Part shown: positions 1-9,209 of the stretch, piece after piece
Numbering within the stretch: the stretch's first letter is position 1
Layout of the letters: the number at the start of each line of letters is the position of its first letter
DNA from: Aureispira sp963837355
Lineage (GTDB): Bacteria > Bacteroidota > Bacteroidia > Chitinophagales > Saprospiraceae
Direction of reading: 5' to 3'
Assembly: GCA_963837355.1 (NCBI GenBank)
Contig: CAWIMY010000007.1
Coordinates: forward strand, 62,001 to 126,000
Length of the DNA stretch: 64,000 bases
Notes under the pieces: generated by a model
Databases searched by the model: none
What the model was told of the DNA's origin: nothing
Seen by the model: the letters and a program-made list of their open reading frames with translations, nothing else
Position numbers and translations under genes: made by a program

Positions 1-734
1 TCATCAACAGCTTGATGCAAGGGTTGGCCGATGCTTGTGAGTACAGCGGCATCAGTATTTCTGGCGGCGAGATTGCCGAATTGGGCAACCGTATCAATGG
101 CTACGGCGAAGGCATGCACTTCAACTGGTGTTCTACCGCTATTGGCATTCTTCCCGATAGCTTGGAGCAACCTTTTGATGGTACTGCTGTAAAAGCAGGC
201 CACAAGGTCTTGGCGTTGCGCTCGCGCGGTTTTCGCAGCAATGGATTTTCCTTGGTACGCCGCTTGATGCAAGCGGCCTTTGGCGATGACTGGCACCAAG
301 AACCTTATGAAGGGATCGAAACGTGGGGCGAAGCCTTGCTAACGCCTTCTCTCATTTATACCCCTCTTATTAATGCCTTGACACATAGAGGCATTGCCTT
401 GTCGGGTATTGCCCACATTACAGGAGGAGGTATTGCCGACAATTTCCAGCGCGTACTCAAAGCCAATAACTTGGGCGCACAGCTCGACAACTTATTCGAA
501 CCGTTGCCCATTATGCAGCGCTTAATGGATTTAGGGAAAGTAGCGGCAGAAGATGCTTATCTCTATTGGAATATGGGGAATGGCATGTTGCTCGTAGCAG
601 AAGAAGACCAAGTGGATAAGGTGTTGGCGTTGGGGGAGCAGTGTGGGTATCAACTACAAGTGGCTGGACACATCACTGCTGAAAAAGGCATCCGCTTGCA
701 CAGCAAAGACACCGTTTTGGACTACTTCCAATAA
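1..734 (+). CDS. purM: phosphoribosylformylglycinamidine cyclo-ligase (AIR synthetase), 3' part
   Basis: This is the C-terminal 243 residues of AIR synthetase, which closes FGAM to AIR with ATP in the fifth step of purine synthesis. The reading frame is open to the left edge, so the start lies outside the window. Visible family signatures are GGEIAEL near the beginning, the SNGFSLVRR stretch, and the glycine-rich HITGGGIADNFQRVL segment of the ATP/FGAM-binding fold, followed by the typical YWNMGNGM sequence. The family is about 345-390 residues long, so roughly a third is missing. It heads the purine cluster here, although a gap of about 410 bases and a likely terminator separate it from the next gene. 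Identification is from motifs and context. Confidence 0.93.
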   Translation, partial: INSLMQGLADACEYSGISISGGEIAELGNRINGYGEGMHFNWCSTAIGILPDSLEQPFDGTAVKAGHKVLALRSRGFRSNGFSLVRRLMQAAFGDDWHQEPYEGIETWGEALLTPSLIYTPLINALTHRGIALSGIAHITGGGIADNFQRVLKANNLGAQLDNLFEPLPIMQRLMDLGKVAAEDAYLYWNMGNGMLLVAEEDQVDKVLALGEQCGYQLQVAGHITAEKGIRLHSKDTVLDYFQ

Positions 735-746
735 AATGAAACAGCA

Positions 747-778
747 AAGGCGACCTTTCTAGGTGGTCTTTTTTTTAT
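747..778 (+). terminator. Rho-independent terminator after purM
   Basis: A 9-bp stem (747-755 with 762-770, one G-T wobble and one G-G mismatch) with a 6-base loop runs into a run of eight T, starting 12 bases after the purM stop codon. It suggests that purM transcription ends before the ketosynthase gene. Confidence 0.6.
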
Positions 779-1145
779 TAAACTTGTTTATAGAATCGCT
801 ATTATTTATCGGCCTTTGGTTCTTTGCAATAGGTAACTAGGTTTTTGAATCACCCATTTATTTGAACAAGGACGCTATCCTCAAAAGGTTAAGGGATAAT
901 ATAATAGGCTTTTTTTAGTTGAAAATAGGTTTTGTTTTGAAGCTATTAAAAGGTACTTTAAGCAGGCAAAAATCAATTAAAACGAATAAGAGAAGGACAA
1001 CAGATGGCTCAACTTTTACCTGTTTTGACAATAGGTAGGCAAAAATAAAAAGACCGTTGGTAGTGGTCAAGTAGCTAATAGTTCGTCCTAAGAGGGAAAT
1101 GACCCGACTTATTTGTTCAACACGAGGATTACAAACAACCGCTTT
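779..1145. other. gene-free stretch between purM and the ketosynthase
   Basis: About 370 AT-rich bases with no convincing reading frame. The promoter of the downstream gene should lie here, but I see no clear TAnnTTTG element. A short GACC/GGTC inverted repeat near 1051-1068 is too weak to interpret. Confidence 0.5.
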
Positions 1146-2228
1146 ATGAAAAAATACAGCTCCAAAATTATAGGCACTGGCTCGATATTACCCACCATCA
1201 AAAAGGCCAATGATGCCTTTTGGGGAAATACGTTCTTTAACAAGTCCAACGAGTTGATGACCAAAACTAACCCCGCTATTACTGCCAAATTTGAGGAAGT
1301 CGCAGGGATTGTAGAGCGCCGTGTAGCAGAACCAGGCATCAAAGCTTCTGATCTAGGGGCACAGGCCGCCCAACTCGCTATCGAAGATGCAGGCATTGAC
1401 CCTGAAACCTTAGAATACATCATCGTAGCGCACAATTTTGGCGATGTCACTTCAGGAACCATCCAATCGGATTTGTTGCCTAACCTAGCTGCCAAAGTCA
1501 AACACAAACTAGGAATTAAAAACTCCCGTTGTGTCGCTTATGATATTTTATTTGGTTGCCCAAGTTGGGTACAAGCCTTTATTCAGGCCAACTATTACAT
1601 CCAATCAGGCGACGTAAAGCGCGTGTTGGTGGTTGGAGCCGATACGGTTTCCCGAATGACCGATCCACACGATATTGACGGTATGTTATTTGCCGATGGC
1701 GGTGGCGCGGCTATTTTAGAAGCCGTAGAACAAGAGGAGGGCATGCCTAGTACGGGTCTGTTGTCCCACGTCACGGTTTCCGATAGTTTAGGCGAGGCCG
1801 ATTATTTAAAAATGGGCGACTCGCTCAAACTCGAAACCCAAGGCCAATACATCCGTATGTACGGCAAGGGAGTATTTCGTTATGCCGTCACCAAAGTGCC
1901 TGACGCGATGAACGAATGCCTCGCCAAAGCAGGCTTAAAATTGGAAGATGTAGACAAATTTGTCATGCACCAAGCCAATATGAAAATGAATAAGATTATC
2001 CTTCGTCGTTTGTATGAGCTCAATGGATACAAAGATTATCCAGAAGAAATGATGCCTCTAGTTGTTCACAAACTAGGCAACAGCTCGGCGGCAACCGTAC
2101 CAACCGTACTCGATTTGATTATGAAAGGAGTGATGGACGGACACAGCATTAACAAGGGCGACATTGTTATTTTTGCCTCCGTAGGAGCAGGAATGCACGC
2201 CAATTGTATCGTCTATCGCCACGCCTAA
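1146..2228 (+). CDS. beta-ketoacyl-ACP synthase III (FabH-like ketosynthase)
   Basis: A 360-residue thiolase-fold condensing enzyme. The catalytic triad of the FabH family is complete: C138 in FGCPSW, H275 in MHQANM and N312 in GNSSAATVP. The usual glycine-rich ADGGGAAIL loop is at about 183-191. Such enzymes condense acyl-CoA or acyl-ACP with malonyl-ACP, starting fatty acid or polyketide chains. I chose ATG 1146 (MKKYSSK) over an upstream TTG at 1113, because the homologous part begins just after it. The stop is 38 bases before purSL, so the two are probably co-transcribed although their pathways are unrelated. Whether this is the housekeeping FabH or a specialised paralogue, for example for resorcinol or flexirubin-type lipids, cannot be decided here. 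Confidence 0.85.
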   Translation: MKKYSSKIIGTGSILPTIKKANDAFWGNTFFNKSNELMTKTNPAITAKFEEVAGIVERRVAEPGIKASDLGAQAAQLAIEDAGIDPETLEYIIVAHNFGDVTSGTIQSDLLPNLAAKVKHKLGIKNSRCVAYDILFGCPSWVQAFIQANYYIQSGDVKRVLVVGADTVSRMTDPHDIDGMLFADGGGAAILEAVEQEEGMPSTGLLSHVTVSDSLGEADYLKMGDSLKLETQGQYIRMYGKGVFRYAVTKVPDAMNECLAKAGLKLEDVDKFVMHQANMKMNKIILRRLYELNGYKDYPEEMMPLVVHKLGNSSAATVPTVLDLIMKGVMDGHSINKGDIVIFASVGAGMHANCIVYRHA

Positions 2229-2266
2229 ACCACCATATTGACCTTCATCAAAACACACCAACAGCA

Positions 2267-5200
2267 ATGATGGCCTCTATCCAAGTTGTCTTAAAGCCAA
2301 ACATTCGAGACACCAAAGGCGAGCAAGTTGCCCAAAAAGCAGCCCAGCAGCTCGACATTCAAACAGGCGCGGTCAAAACCGCCAAACGTTTTTCTATCCA
2401 ATACGACAGCAGCCTAGAACAGCTACAAAGCTATGCCAACCGCTGTATTCGCGATGTCGTAACCGATGAAATTATTATCAATGATTGGCAACATCCCGAG
2501 GGCTATCAGTCGTTTATTGCTGTGGCACAATTGCCTGGCGTAACCGACGACGAAGGGATGTCCGCGCAAATGGCTTGGGCCGATTTTTTTAATACGAACG
2601 CTGATGTGCATACCCAGCGCATTTTTACCCAGCGGTTGTATTATCTAGAGAACAAACTTAGCAACGCGGAATTACAGCGGCTCGCCAAGCGACTCCTAGG
2701 TAACCCGCTCATCAACCACTTCACGTATGCACAAGCCGACAACGGCCAATGGGACATAGCCGCCTATGTGCCCGAAGTGCGTATGGAGGCCGACCGTACG
2801 GTAGAAACCGTCAACTTAGCGCTATCGGATGAAGCTTTATTGCAGCTTTCGCGTGAAAAAGTCTTGGCCTTAAACTTGGCGGAGATGAAAGCGATTGTCC
2901 AGCATTATCAAGCAAAAAGTACCCAAGATGCCCGCCAACAAGTCGGCTTAGGCAGTGATCCTACCGATTGCGAGCTAGAAATTTTAGGGCAAACGTGGTC
3001 AGAACACTGCAAACACAAGGAGTTCAACGCCATTATTCATTACAAAGATGAACAAACAGGCGAAGAGCGCACGATCAATTCCCTCTTCAAAACGTTCATC
3101 AAAGGCACGACCAGTAAAGTACAGGCAAGCCTAGAGGCCAATCAAAATGATTGGTTGGTGAAAGTCTTTTCGGACAATGCAGGTGTCGTCAAAGCAACCG
3201 ACGACCAGTTATTTGTCTGGAAAGTAGAAACGCACAATTCTCCCTCGGCACTCGATCCTTATGGAGGAGCGATTACAGGGATTTTGGGCAACAACCGTGA
3301 TCCAATGGCTACAGGAGTAGGCGGAGCGAAGCTCTTATTCAATACCAATGTCTTGTGTTTTGGTGATCCGAACTACGATAAACCGCTCTTAACGGGGCAA
3401 CTGCATCCGCGCCAAATTATGGAAGGTGTGGTGGCAGGCATTGAGGATGGGGGCAACAAATCAGGTGTCCCCACTGTCAACGGTGCTGTAGTGTTTGATA
3501 ACCGCTACAGCGGCAAACCCTTGGTTTATTGTGGCACAGGTGCCCTAATGCCTTATGATTACAAAGGCGCTCCCTCTTGGGAAAAGCCGATTGATGCAGG
3601 CGACCGCATTGTAGTCGCTGGTGGCCGCGTCGGCAAAGATGGCATCCACGGGGCTACTTTTTCGTCGATTGAAATTGACGAGCATTCGCCTTCTTCGGCG
3701 GTACAAATTGGTAGCCCGATCACCCAAAAGAAAGTCGCTGACTTTTTAGTACGCGCTTGTGTAGCGGGCTTGGTCAAATGTAGTACGGACAACGGCGCAG
3801 GGGGCTTGTCTTCTTCGATTGGCGAACTAGCCACTATTTCTGGGGGAGCTATTGTAGAATTAGAAAAAGTACCCTTAAAATATGCAGGCTTAAAACCTTG
3901 GGAAATTTTTGTATCCGAATCGCAGGAGCGGATGTCTCTGGTGATTGAGCCAAAGCACAGCAAAGCCTTGTTTGAATTGGCTGCCTTTATGGAAGTAGAA
4001 TTGACCGACATTGGGCAGTTTACCGATTCAGGGTTCTTGGATGTGCGTTACGAAGACCAGCAAGTAGCTTACCTAGATATGGTATTCTTACACGAAGGCG
4101 ATCCACAAAAAATCATGCACGCTGCTTGGACTAAACCCGAGCTGTCAGAGCCTGTTTTAGATAAGCAATTAGATTACAATAAATTACTCGTCCAATTGAT
4201 GGGCAGCTTGAACATCTGTTCTCGCGCGTCTATTATTCGCCGTTATGACCACGAGGTCAAAGGCAAATCTATTGTTAAGCCCTTGATGGGTCCCGCAGGC
4301 AAAGCTCCCCAAGATGCGGCCGTGATGCGGTTTGGATTTGATAGTTTTGAAGGCGTGGCGGTTTCCAACGGTATTTTACCGCGTTATGGTGATATCGATG
4401 CCTACGAGATGTCAGCAGGAGCCTTTGATGAAGCGATTCGTCAAATTATTTCAGCGGGCGGTCGGTTGCCGAACAGCGAAGCAGGCGACGGCATTTTTTG
4501 GTCGGTCAATGACAATTTCTGTGTGCCCGATTCCGAATACCATCCCGAAAGTAATCCCGACGGAAAACAAAAACTAGCCAAGCTAGTGCAAATGTGCCAA
4601 GCGCTCTACGATATGGCGACCTTTTTCGATATTCCGCTCACCTCGGGCAAGGACAGTATGAAAAATGATTTCAAAGCCGACGGCCAAAAAATCTCTGTTC
4701 CTCCTACGATTCTCTATTCCATGACCGCCAAGATGAACGATGTGCGCCATGCGATAACGTCGGAATTCAAAGCGGCGGGCGATTTGATTTATCAATTGGG
4801 GGAGACCTACGATGAGTTAGGTGGTTCAGAACTATACAGCTTGTTCGATGAATTGGGTGCCAACGTCCCCAAAGTTAGAAAAGAATCCGCCAAGGAATTA
4901 TACCAAAAAGTAATGCAGGCGAATACCAAGCAGCTAATTGCCTCTAGCCATGATTTATCTGATGGTGGGTTGGCCGTAGCGCTAACCGAGTCGGCTTTTG
5001 GTGGACAATTGGGCGCAGCGATTCGTGTAGATGCCTTGGGTGATTTATCCGCAACGGTTCAGTTGTTTTCCGAATCGCACTCGCGTTTTGTCGTGTCGGT
5101 AGCTCCCGAAAATCAAGCTGCCTTTGAAGCGATTTTCGGCAAGCGGGCTTTTTTATTAGGAAAAGTAACCGAGCAAGAACAACTTGTCATCCAAAAAGAA

Positions 5201-5269
5201 AAAGAAACCTTAGTGGAAGTAGCGACTAAGGAATTGCTAGACGCTTGGTCCGAAGGATTGATTTTATAA
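2267..5269 (+). CDS. purL: FGAM synthase, PurS-PurL fusion (PurSL)
   Basis: A 1000-residue synthetase subunit of phosphoribosylformylglycinamidine synthase, which makes FGAM from FGAR, ATP and glutamine-derived ammonia. The first 80 or so residues (ASIQVVLKPNIRD...) look like the small PurS subunit. The PurL part follows, with SEHCKHKEF near residue 245, the ATP-binding HNSPSALDPYGGA stretch, SGKDSMKND near 793 and HDLSDGGLAVALTE near 895. There is no C-terminal glutaminase, which is encoded by the next gene (purQ). The start is ATG 2267 (MMASIQ); the longer frame back to 2204 overlaps the ketosynthase. This fused form without glutaminase lies between the small Bacillus-type PurL and the approximately 1300-residue enterobacterial one. 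Confidence 0.93.
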   Translation: MMASIQVVLKPNIRDTKGEQVAQKAAQQLDIQTGAVKTAKRFSIQYDSSLEQLQSYANRCIRDVVTDEIIINDWQHPEGYQSFIAVAQLPGVTDDEGMSAQMAWADFFNTNADVHTQRIFTQRLYYLENKLSNAELQRLAKRLLGNPLINHFTYAQADNGQWDIAAYVPEVRMEADRTVETVNLALSDEALLQLSREKVLALNLAEMKAIVQHYQAKSTQDARQQVGLGSDPTDCELEILGQTWSEHCKHKEFNAIIHYKDEQTGEERTINSLFKTFIKGTTSKVQASLEANQNDWLVKVFSDNAGVVKATDDQLFVWKVETHNSPSALDPYGGAITGILGNNRDPMATGVGGAKLLFNTNVLCFGDPNYDKPLLTGQLHPRQIMEGVVAGIEDGGNKSGVPTVNGAVVFDNRYSGKPLVYCGTGALMPYDYKGAPSWEKPIDAGDRIVVAGGRVGKDGIHGATFSSIEIDEHSPSSAVQIGSPITQKKVADFLVRACVAGLVKCSTDNGAGGLSSSIGELATISGGAIVELEKVPLKYAGLKPWEIFVSESQERMSLVIEPKHSKALFELAAFMEVELTDIGQFTDSGFLDVRYEDQQVAYLDMVFLHEGDPQKIMHAAWTKPELSEPVLDKQLDYNKLLVQLMGSLNICSRASIIRRYDHEVKGKSIVKPLMGPAGKAPQDAAVMRFGFDSFEGVAVSNGILPRYGDIDAYEMSAGAFDEAIRQIISAGGRLPNSEAGDGIFWSVNDNFCVPDSEYHPESNPDGKQKLAKLVQMCQALYDMATFFDIPLTSGKDSMKNDFKADGQKISVPPTILYSMTAKMNDVRHAITSEFKAAGDLIYQLGETYDELGGSELYSLFDELGANVPKVRKESAKELYQKVMQANTKQLIASSHDLSDGGLAVALTESAFGGQLGAAIRVDALGDLSATVQLFSESHSRFVVSVAPENQAAFEAIFGKRAFLLGKVTEQEQLVIQKEKETLVEVATKELLDAWSEGLIL

Positions 5270-5299
5270 AACGCCCGCAAGGAGAAACAACACAGAACA

Positions 5300-6166
5300 A
5301 TGAACACAGCAAACAGCAACAGCGCGCCGAGTGTGAAAGCGCTTATCATTACTGGATTTGGGATCAATTGCGAGGAAGAAATGGCCGCTGCCTACCGCAT
5401 GGCAGGCGCGACGCCTCAAATCGTCCATCTAAACGCGCTCTTGACAGGGCGGGAATCCATCCACGACTATGATTTGCTTAACTTTCCTGGCGGGTTTTCG
5501 TTTGGAGATGACTTAGCATCGGGCAAAGTAGTTTCTAATAAAATAAAATACAAAAAGCTGCCTTCGGGTAAGGTCTTGATGGATGAAATCAAGGACTTTT
5601 TGGCAGCAGGCAAACACATCTTGGGGGTTTGTAATGGGTTCCAAATGTTGGTACGAATGGGCTTGTTGCCCAATACTAAGCGCCACGTGGAGGCTGAGGC
5701 TACCTTGGCACAAAACAACTCTGGTCATTTTGAGGATCGTTGGGTGTATTGCCAAGTCAATAACACCACCAAGACCCCTTTCTTAAAAGGCATTGAACGC
5801 ATGGCGTTGCCCATTCGCCACGGCGAAGGCAAGTTGTTGTTCTTAAATAAAGCCGTAGAAACCGCTGTCGTAGAACAAGGCTTAAACTGCTTGACCTACT
5901 GCGATGCTGATGGAAAGGAAGTAAGTGCCTATCCTGCGAATCCAAACGGCAGTACGCTCAATTGTGCGGGGCTGAGTGATCCTTCTGGACAAGTGTTTGG
6001 GTTGATGCCCCACCCCGAAGCCTATTTGAGCTTATACAACCATCCAAATTGGGGGCAAATCAAACGGACACAACCGACACACGACGAAAAAGGCGAAGGG
6101 TTGCAAATTTTTACCAACATCGTGCAACACATCCGCAAACAAAAGCTACCTTTGTCCTCTCATTAA
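5300..6166 (+). CDS. purQ: FGAM synthase glutaminase subunit
   Basis: A 288-residue class I glutamine amidotransferase that supplies ammonia to PurSL. The nucleophile is C111 in GVCNGFQ. The other triad members are H238 and E240 in PHPEAY, and FPGGFSFGDD forms the oxyanion region. It is somewhat longer than the Bacillus PurQ (about 227 residues), with additional loops. It starts 30 bases after purSL. An AAGGAG sequence at about 5278-5284 lies about 15 bases upstream of the ATG, farther than an ideal Shine-Dalgarno site. Confidence 0.94.
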   Translation: MNTANSNSAPSVKALIITGFGINCEEEMAAAYRMAGATPQIVHLNALLTGRESIHDYDLLNFPGGFSFGDDLASGKVVSNKIKYKKLPSGKVLMDEIKDFLAAGKHILGVCNGFQMLVRMGLLPNTKRHVEAEATLAQNNSGHFEDRWVYCQVNNTTKTPFLKGIERMALPIRHGEGKLLFLNKAVETAVVEQGLNCLTYCDADGKEVSAYPANPNGSTLNCAGLSDPSGQVFGLMPHPEAYLSLYNHPNWGQIKRTQPTHDEKGEGLQIFTNIVQHIRKQKLPLSSH

Positions 6167-6268
6167 GGAGCGGCTATTTTTGCGTTTCCTTTATATCACT
6201 TTTACTTGAATGCTAACCAATGAAAACGGGCTTTCAGAGTACTTTTACTACAATACCACTTACTTACT

Positions 6269-6342
6269 CTTGTAACTTTGTTTACAAGGCCAATGGTTTA
6301 GGCCATCTAGAGCCTGCTTGGAAACTACCAAGCAGGCTCTAG
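6269..6342 (+). promoter_or_regulatory. hairpin and candidate internal promoter between purQ and purH
   Basis: Two structures lie in this gap. First, a 7-bp inverted repeat CTTGTAA/TTACAAG (6269-6275, 6282-6288) encloses TAACTTTG, a match to the Bacteroidota -7 consensus TAnnTTTG. No TTG is seen at the right -33 distance. Second, a perfect 15-bp stem (6307-6321 with 6328-6342) has a 6-base loop and no T run behind it, so it is not a standard terminator. Together they could be an operator-promoter and an RNA processing or attenuation element for purH onward. Confidence 0.4.
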
Positions 6343-6393
6343 TCATTGGTACAACACTCCTTCTCACCAACTATCTAAAAACAACGAACTAAC

Positions 6394-8007
6394 ATGGATC
6401 TTTTGGTTCCTATCCGACGGGCATTAATTAGCGTTTCTGACAAAACAGACGTGGTAGAACTAGCACAAACATTGCTAGCACAGGGCTGTGAAATTATTTC
6501 TACAGGAGGCACCCAGCGCCAATTACAGGCGGCAGGCATTGCCACCACCGATATCAGCACTGTAACGGGGAATCCTGAAGCTTTTGGTGGTCGTATGAAA
6601 ACCATTTCCTTTAACATTGAATCGGCGCTTTTATTTGACCGCATCAAAGATGCCCAAGAAGCAGCAGACCTAAACATCCAAGCGATTGATTTGGTTGTTT
6701 GTAACTTGTATCCTTTTGAGCAAGTCTTGAAGCAAGGGGCAGGTTTTGAAACGCTGATTGAGAACATTGATATTGGTGGGCCAACAATGATTCGCGCGGC
6801 TGCCAAAAACTTCAAATACGTGACCACGGTTACGCAACCGAGTGATTATGCTGCATTGATGACGGAATTGCAACAGCAAAATGGCGCGACAAGTTACGCC
6901 TTTCGCAAACAGCTTATGACGCGCGCTTTCAACCACACGGCGGATTACGACGCGTTGATTGCTACCACGATGGACAAAGAACAAGAAGTGGAGTCGCTGC
7001 GCTTGCGTTTTGAGCAAGGAACAGGGTTGCGCTACGGCGAAAATAGCCACCAGAGCGCGCAATTTTACCGCCAAACGGGTATTGAACATTCTTTGTACGA
7101 CATGGAGGTGCTGCACGGCAAAGCCTTGTCGTTTAATAATATTTTGGACATCAACGGAGCGCTTGAATCGATTCGCGAGGCAGAACGCCCTGCTTGTGCC
7201 GTCATCAAGCACAGCAATCCTTGTGGGTTGTGCGAAGGCGACCACCAAGCGGATTTACTGCGCTTGGCTTGGGCGGGAGATCCTATTTCTGCTTTTGGGT
7301 CGATCATTGCCTTTAATAGAAAAGTAACCTTAGAGACGGTGCAGTTTTTTGAATTGGATCATGCCGATAAGAGTCGCCGCAAGTTTGTGGAAGTGGTGGT
7401 GGCACCCGCTTTTACCGACGAAGCATTGGCCTATTTGCAGCAGCACAAGAATTTGCGCATTATTCAATTTGACGCGGCTGTATTAGACACGCCCAAAGAT
7501 TACCGCTATCTTAATGGCAGTCTATTGGCACAAGATGCCGACAACCAGCTGCACGATAAATTAGACTTGGTAACGGAAATACCTGTGGTGATGAGTGTCG
7601 AGCAGGCCTTGATTGAATTTGGCTTGCGTGCGATCAAAACCATCAAATCCAATTCCATTGCCATTGTTCGCTTCAAAGATGGCTACGCGCAGTTGTTGGG
7701 CATGGGAGCAGGACAGCCCAACCGCTTAATTGCTACTAAATTGGCGATTGAAAAAAGCCGTGAGAACTTACAAAACGACTACACGGGCAAGGACTTTGAA
7801 AGCCATGTCGCACAAGAATTAAGTAAGGCTTGGTTAATTTCTGATGCCTTTTTTCCTTTTGCGGACAATATAGAATTGGCTGCTCAGGCAGGTATTCGCA
7901 AAGTGGTTCAACCAGGGGGCTCTATTCGCGACAAGTCTGTTATTAAGGCTTGTAACGAGCTGGGCGTATCGATGGTCTTCACAGGCATCCGCCACTTTAA
8001 ACACTAA
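6394..8007 (+). CDS. purH: bifunctional AICAR transformylase/IMP cyclohydrolase
   Basis: A 537-residue enzyme of the last two steps to IMP. The N-terminal 190 or so residues are the MGS-like IMP cyclohydrolase domain, with RRALISVSDKT, STGGTQ and NLYPFEQ. The remainder is the AICAR formyltransferase domain, with the KHSNPCG catalytic motif near 270 and GMGAGQPNR near 430. The C-terminus FTGIRHFKH is typical of complete PurH. Length matches the family. It begins a second transcription block after a 227-base gap that holds a hairpin and a possible promoter, and purC follows 28 bases later. Confidence 0.96.
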   Translation: MDLLVPIRRALISVSDKTDVVELAQTLLAQGCEIISTGGTQRQLQAAGIATTDISTVTGNPEAFGGRMKTISFNIESALLFDRIKDAQEAADLNIQAIDLVVCNLYPFEQVLKQGAGFETLIENIDIGGPTMIRAAAKNFKYVTTVTQPSDYAALMTELQQQNGATSYAFRKQLMTRAFNHTADYDALIATTMDKEQEVESLRLRFEQGTGLRYGENSHQSAQFYRQTGIEHSLYDMEVLHGKALSFNNILDINGALESIREAERPACAVIKHSNPCGLCEGDHQADLLRLAWAGDPISAFGSIIAFNRKVTLETVQFFELDHADKSRRKFVEVVVAPAFTDEALAYLQQHKNLRIIQFDAAVLDTPKDYRYLNGSLLAQDADNQLHDKLDLVTEIPVVMSVEQALIEFGLRAIKTIKSNSIAIVRFKDGYAQLLGMGAGQPNRLIATKLAIEKSRENLQNDYTGKDFESHVAQELSKAWLISDAFFPFADNIELAAQAGIRKVVQPGGSIRDKSVIKACNELGVSMVFTGIRHFKH

Positions 8008-8035
8008 TCTTAAACGGTCTAAAATAAGAACAACT

Positions 8036-8948
8036 ATGGACTGCTTAACCAGTTTTGATTCTCCCGAATTGACTACCTTGCACAGAGGTAAAGTGCGCGA
8101 CAGTATTCGCATCGATGACAAGCGCCGCTTGATTGTCGTAACGGATCGGTTATCTGCGTTCAATAAAGTCTTAGAAACACCTATTCCGAAGTAAAGGTGC
8201 GGTCTTAAATGGCATCGCTAATTTTTGGTTTGCTCAAACAACTTCTATTATTGACAACCATATCATTGAGCAAATTGACCCTTGTGCTACGATTGTCAAA
8301 GAAGCCCAGCCGATTCGGGTAGAAATGGTTGTGCGCGGCTATTTGACGGGCTCGATGTGGCGTGGCTATGAAGCAGGCGAGCGCCATTTTAGTGGCGTGA
8401 CGGTAGGCGAGGGGTTGACTCGTAATCAAGCCTTTGAGCAGCCGATTTTGACACCAACTACGAAAGATAAAGATGATACGGCCATTGATGAAGAAGGTAT
8501 TGTTGCCGCTGGCTTGGTAGATCGGGCGATTTATGCACAGATGAAGGAGAAGGCTTTGGCGTTGTTTGCTTTTGGTAGCCAATTTTTGAAGGCGCGGGGG
8601 ATTATTCTAGTCGATACCAAGTACGAATTTGGGTTGCTAGATGGCCAATTGATTATCATTGATGAAATGCACACGCCTGATTCTTCGCGTTTTTGGAATG
8701 CCGCAGATTATGCTGAAAATCCCGCCAACGCCGAGCAAATCGATAAGGAATTTGTCCGTCAATGGATGTTGCGCAATAAGAAGGGTGGCGAAGTGCCCAG
8801 CAGTTTGCCACCCGCTGTCATCGAAGAGACTAGCCGCCGCTACCAAGAAATCTATCAACGCATTGTAGGCCAAGTTTTGGAATTGCCCGATATGCCCAGC
8901 AAGGAGCGTTTGCGCCAAAACCTAACCCAACACGGGTTAATCACGTAA
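8036..8948 (+). pseudogene. purC: SAICAR synthetase, split by a +1 frameshift
   Basis: SAICAR synthetase joins CAIR and aspartate. The first frame (ATG 8036) gives 52 residues with the nucleotide-binding LHRGKVRDS motif and ends at TAA 8192. Skipping one base restores the family sequence KGAVLNGIANFW from 8193, which continues to 8948 with VEMVVRGYLTGS and DSSRFW. The joined product would be about 303 residues, normal for the longer PurC type. The break lies in a conserved stretch, so the two parts cannot be separate functional proteins. The rest of the pathway is intact, which makes a base-calling error plausible. A real inactivation would leave purine synthesis dependent on another purC. 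Confidence 0.88.
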
Positions 8949-9008
8949 AAAGGTATCGTATTCGTTCGTTTTGAATTGTTGGATTGCGTCAATTGCAATT
9001 GCGCCCAA

Positions 9009-9201
9009 CAATCAATCAATCAATCAATCGAATCAATCAACGAACGAATCAAACGAACGAATCAAACGAACGAATCAAACGAACGAATCAAACGAACGAA
9101 TCAACGAACGAATCAAACGAACGAATCAAACGAACGAATCAACGAACGAATCAACGAACGAATCAAACGAACGAATCAACGAACGAATCAACCAATCAAC
9201 C
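9009..9201 (+). repeat. 12/13-bp tandem repeat just upstream of purB
   Basis: Eleven clean tandem copies of AATCAAACGAACG (13 bp) or AATCAACGAACG (12 bp) fill 9047-9185. They are flanked by shorter AATC-type units at 9009-9046 and 9186-9201. The array contains no stop codon in any forward frame and ends 8 bases before the purB ATG. A CAATTGCAATTG palindrome (8990-9001) sits at its left edge. Length polymorphism by slippage is expected; a role in purB translation is inference. Confidence 0.9.
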
Positions 9202-9209
9202 ATACCATT

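Noticed and set aside
6670..7248. 192-codon - strand frame inside purH
   Set aside because: It follows codon bias of purH and has no protein-like composition.
8976..9209. N-terminal extension of purB through the tandem repeat
   Set aside because: The extension is only translated repeat units, has a TTG start and no similarity to adenylosuccinate lyases; ATG 9210 fits the family.
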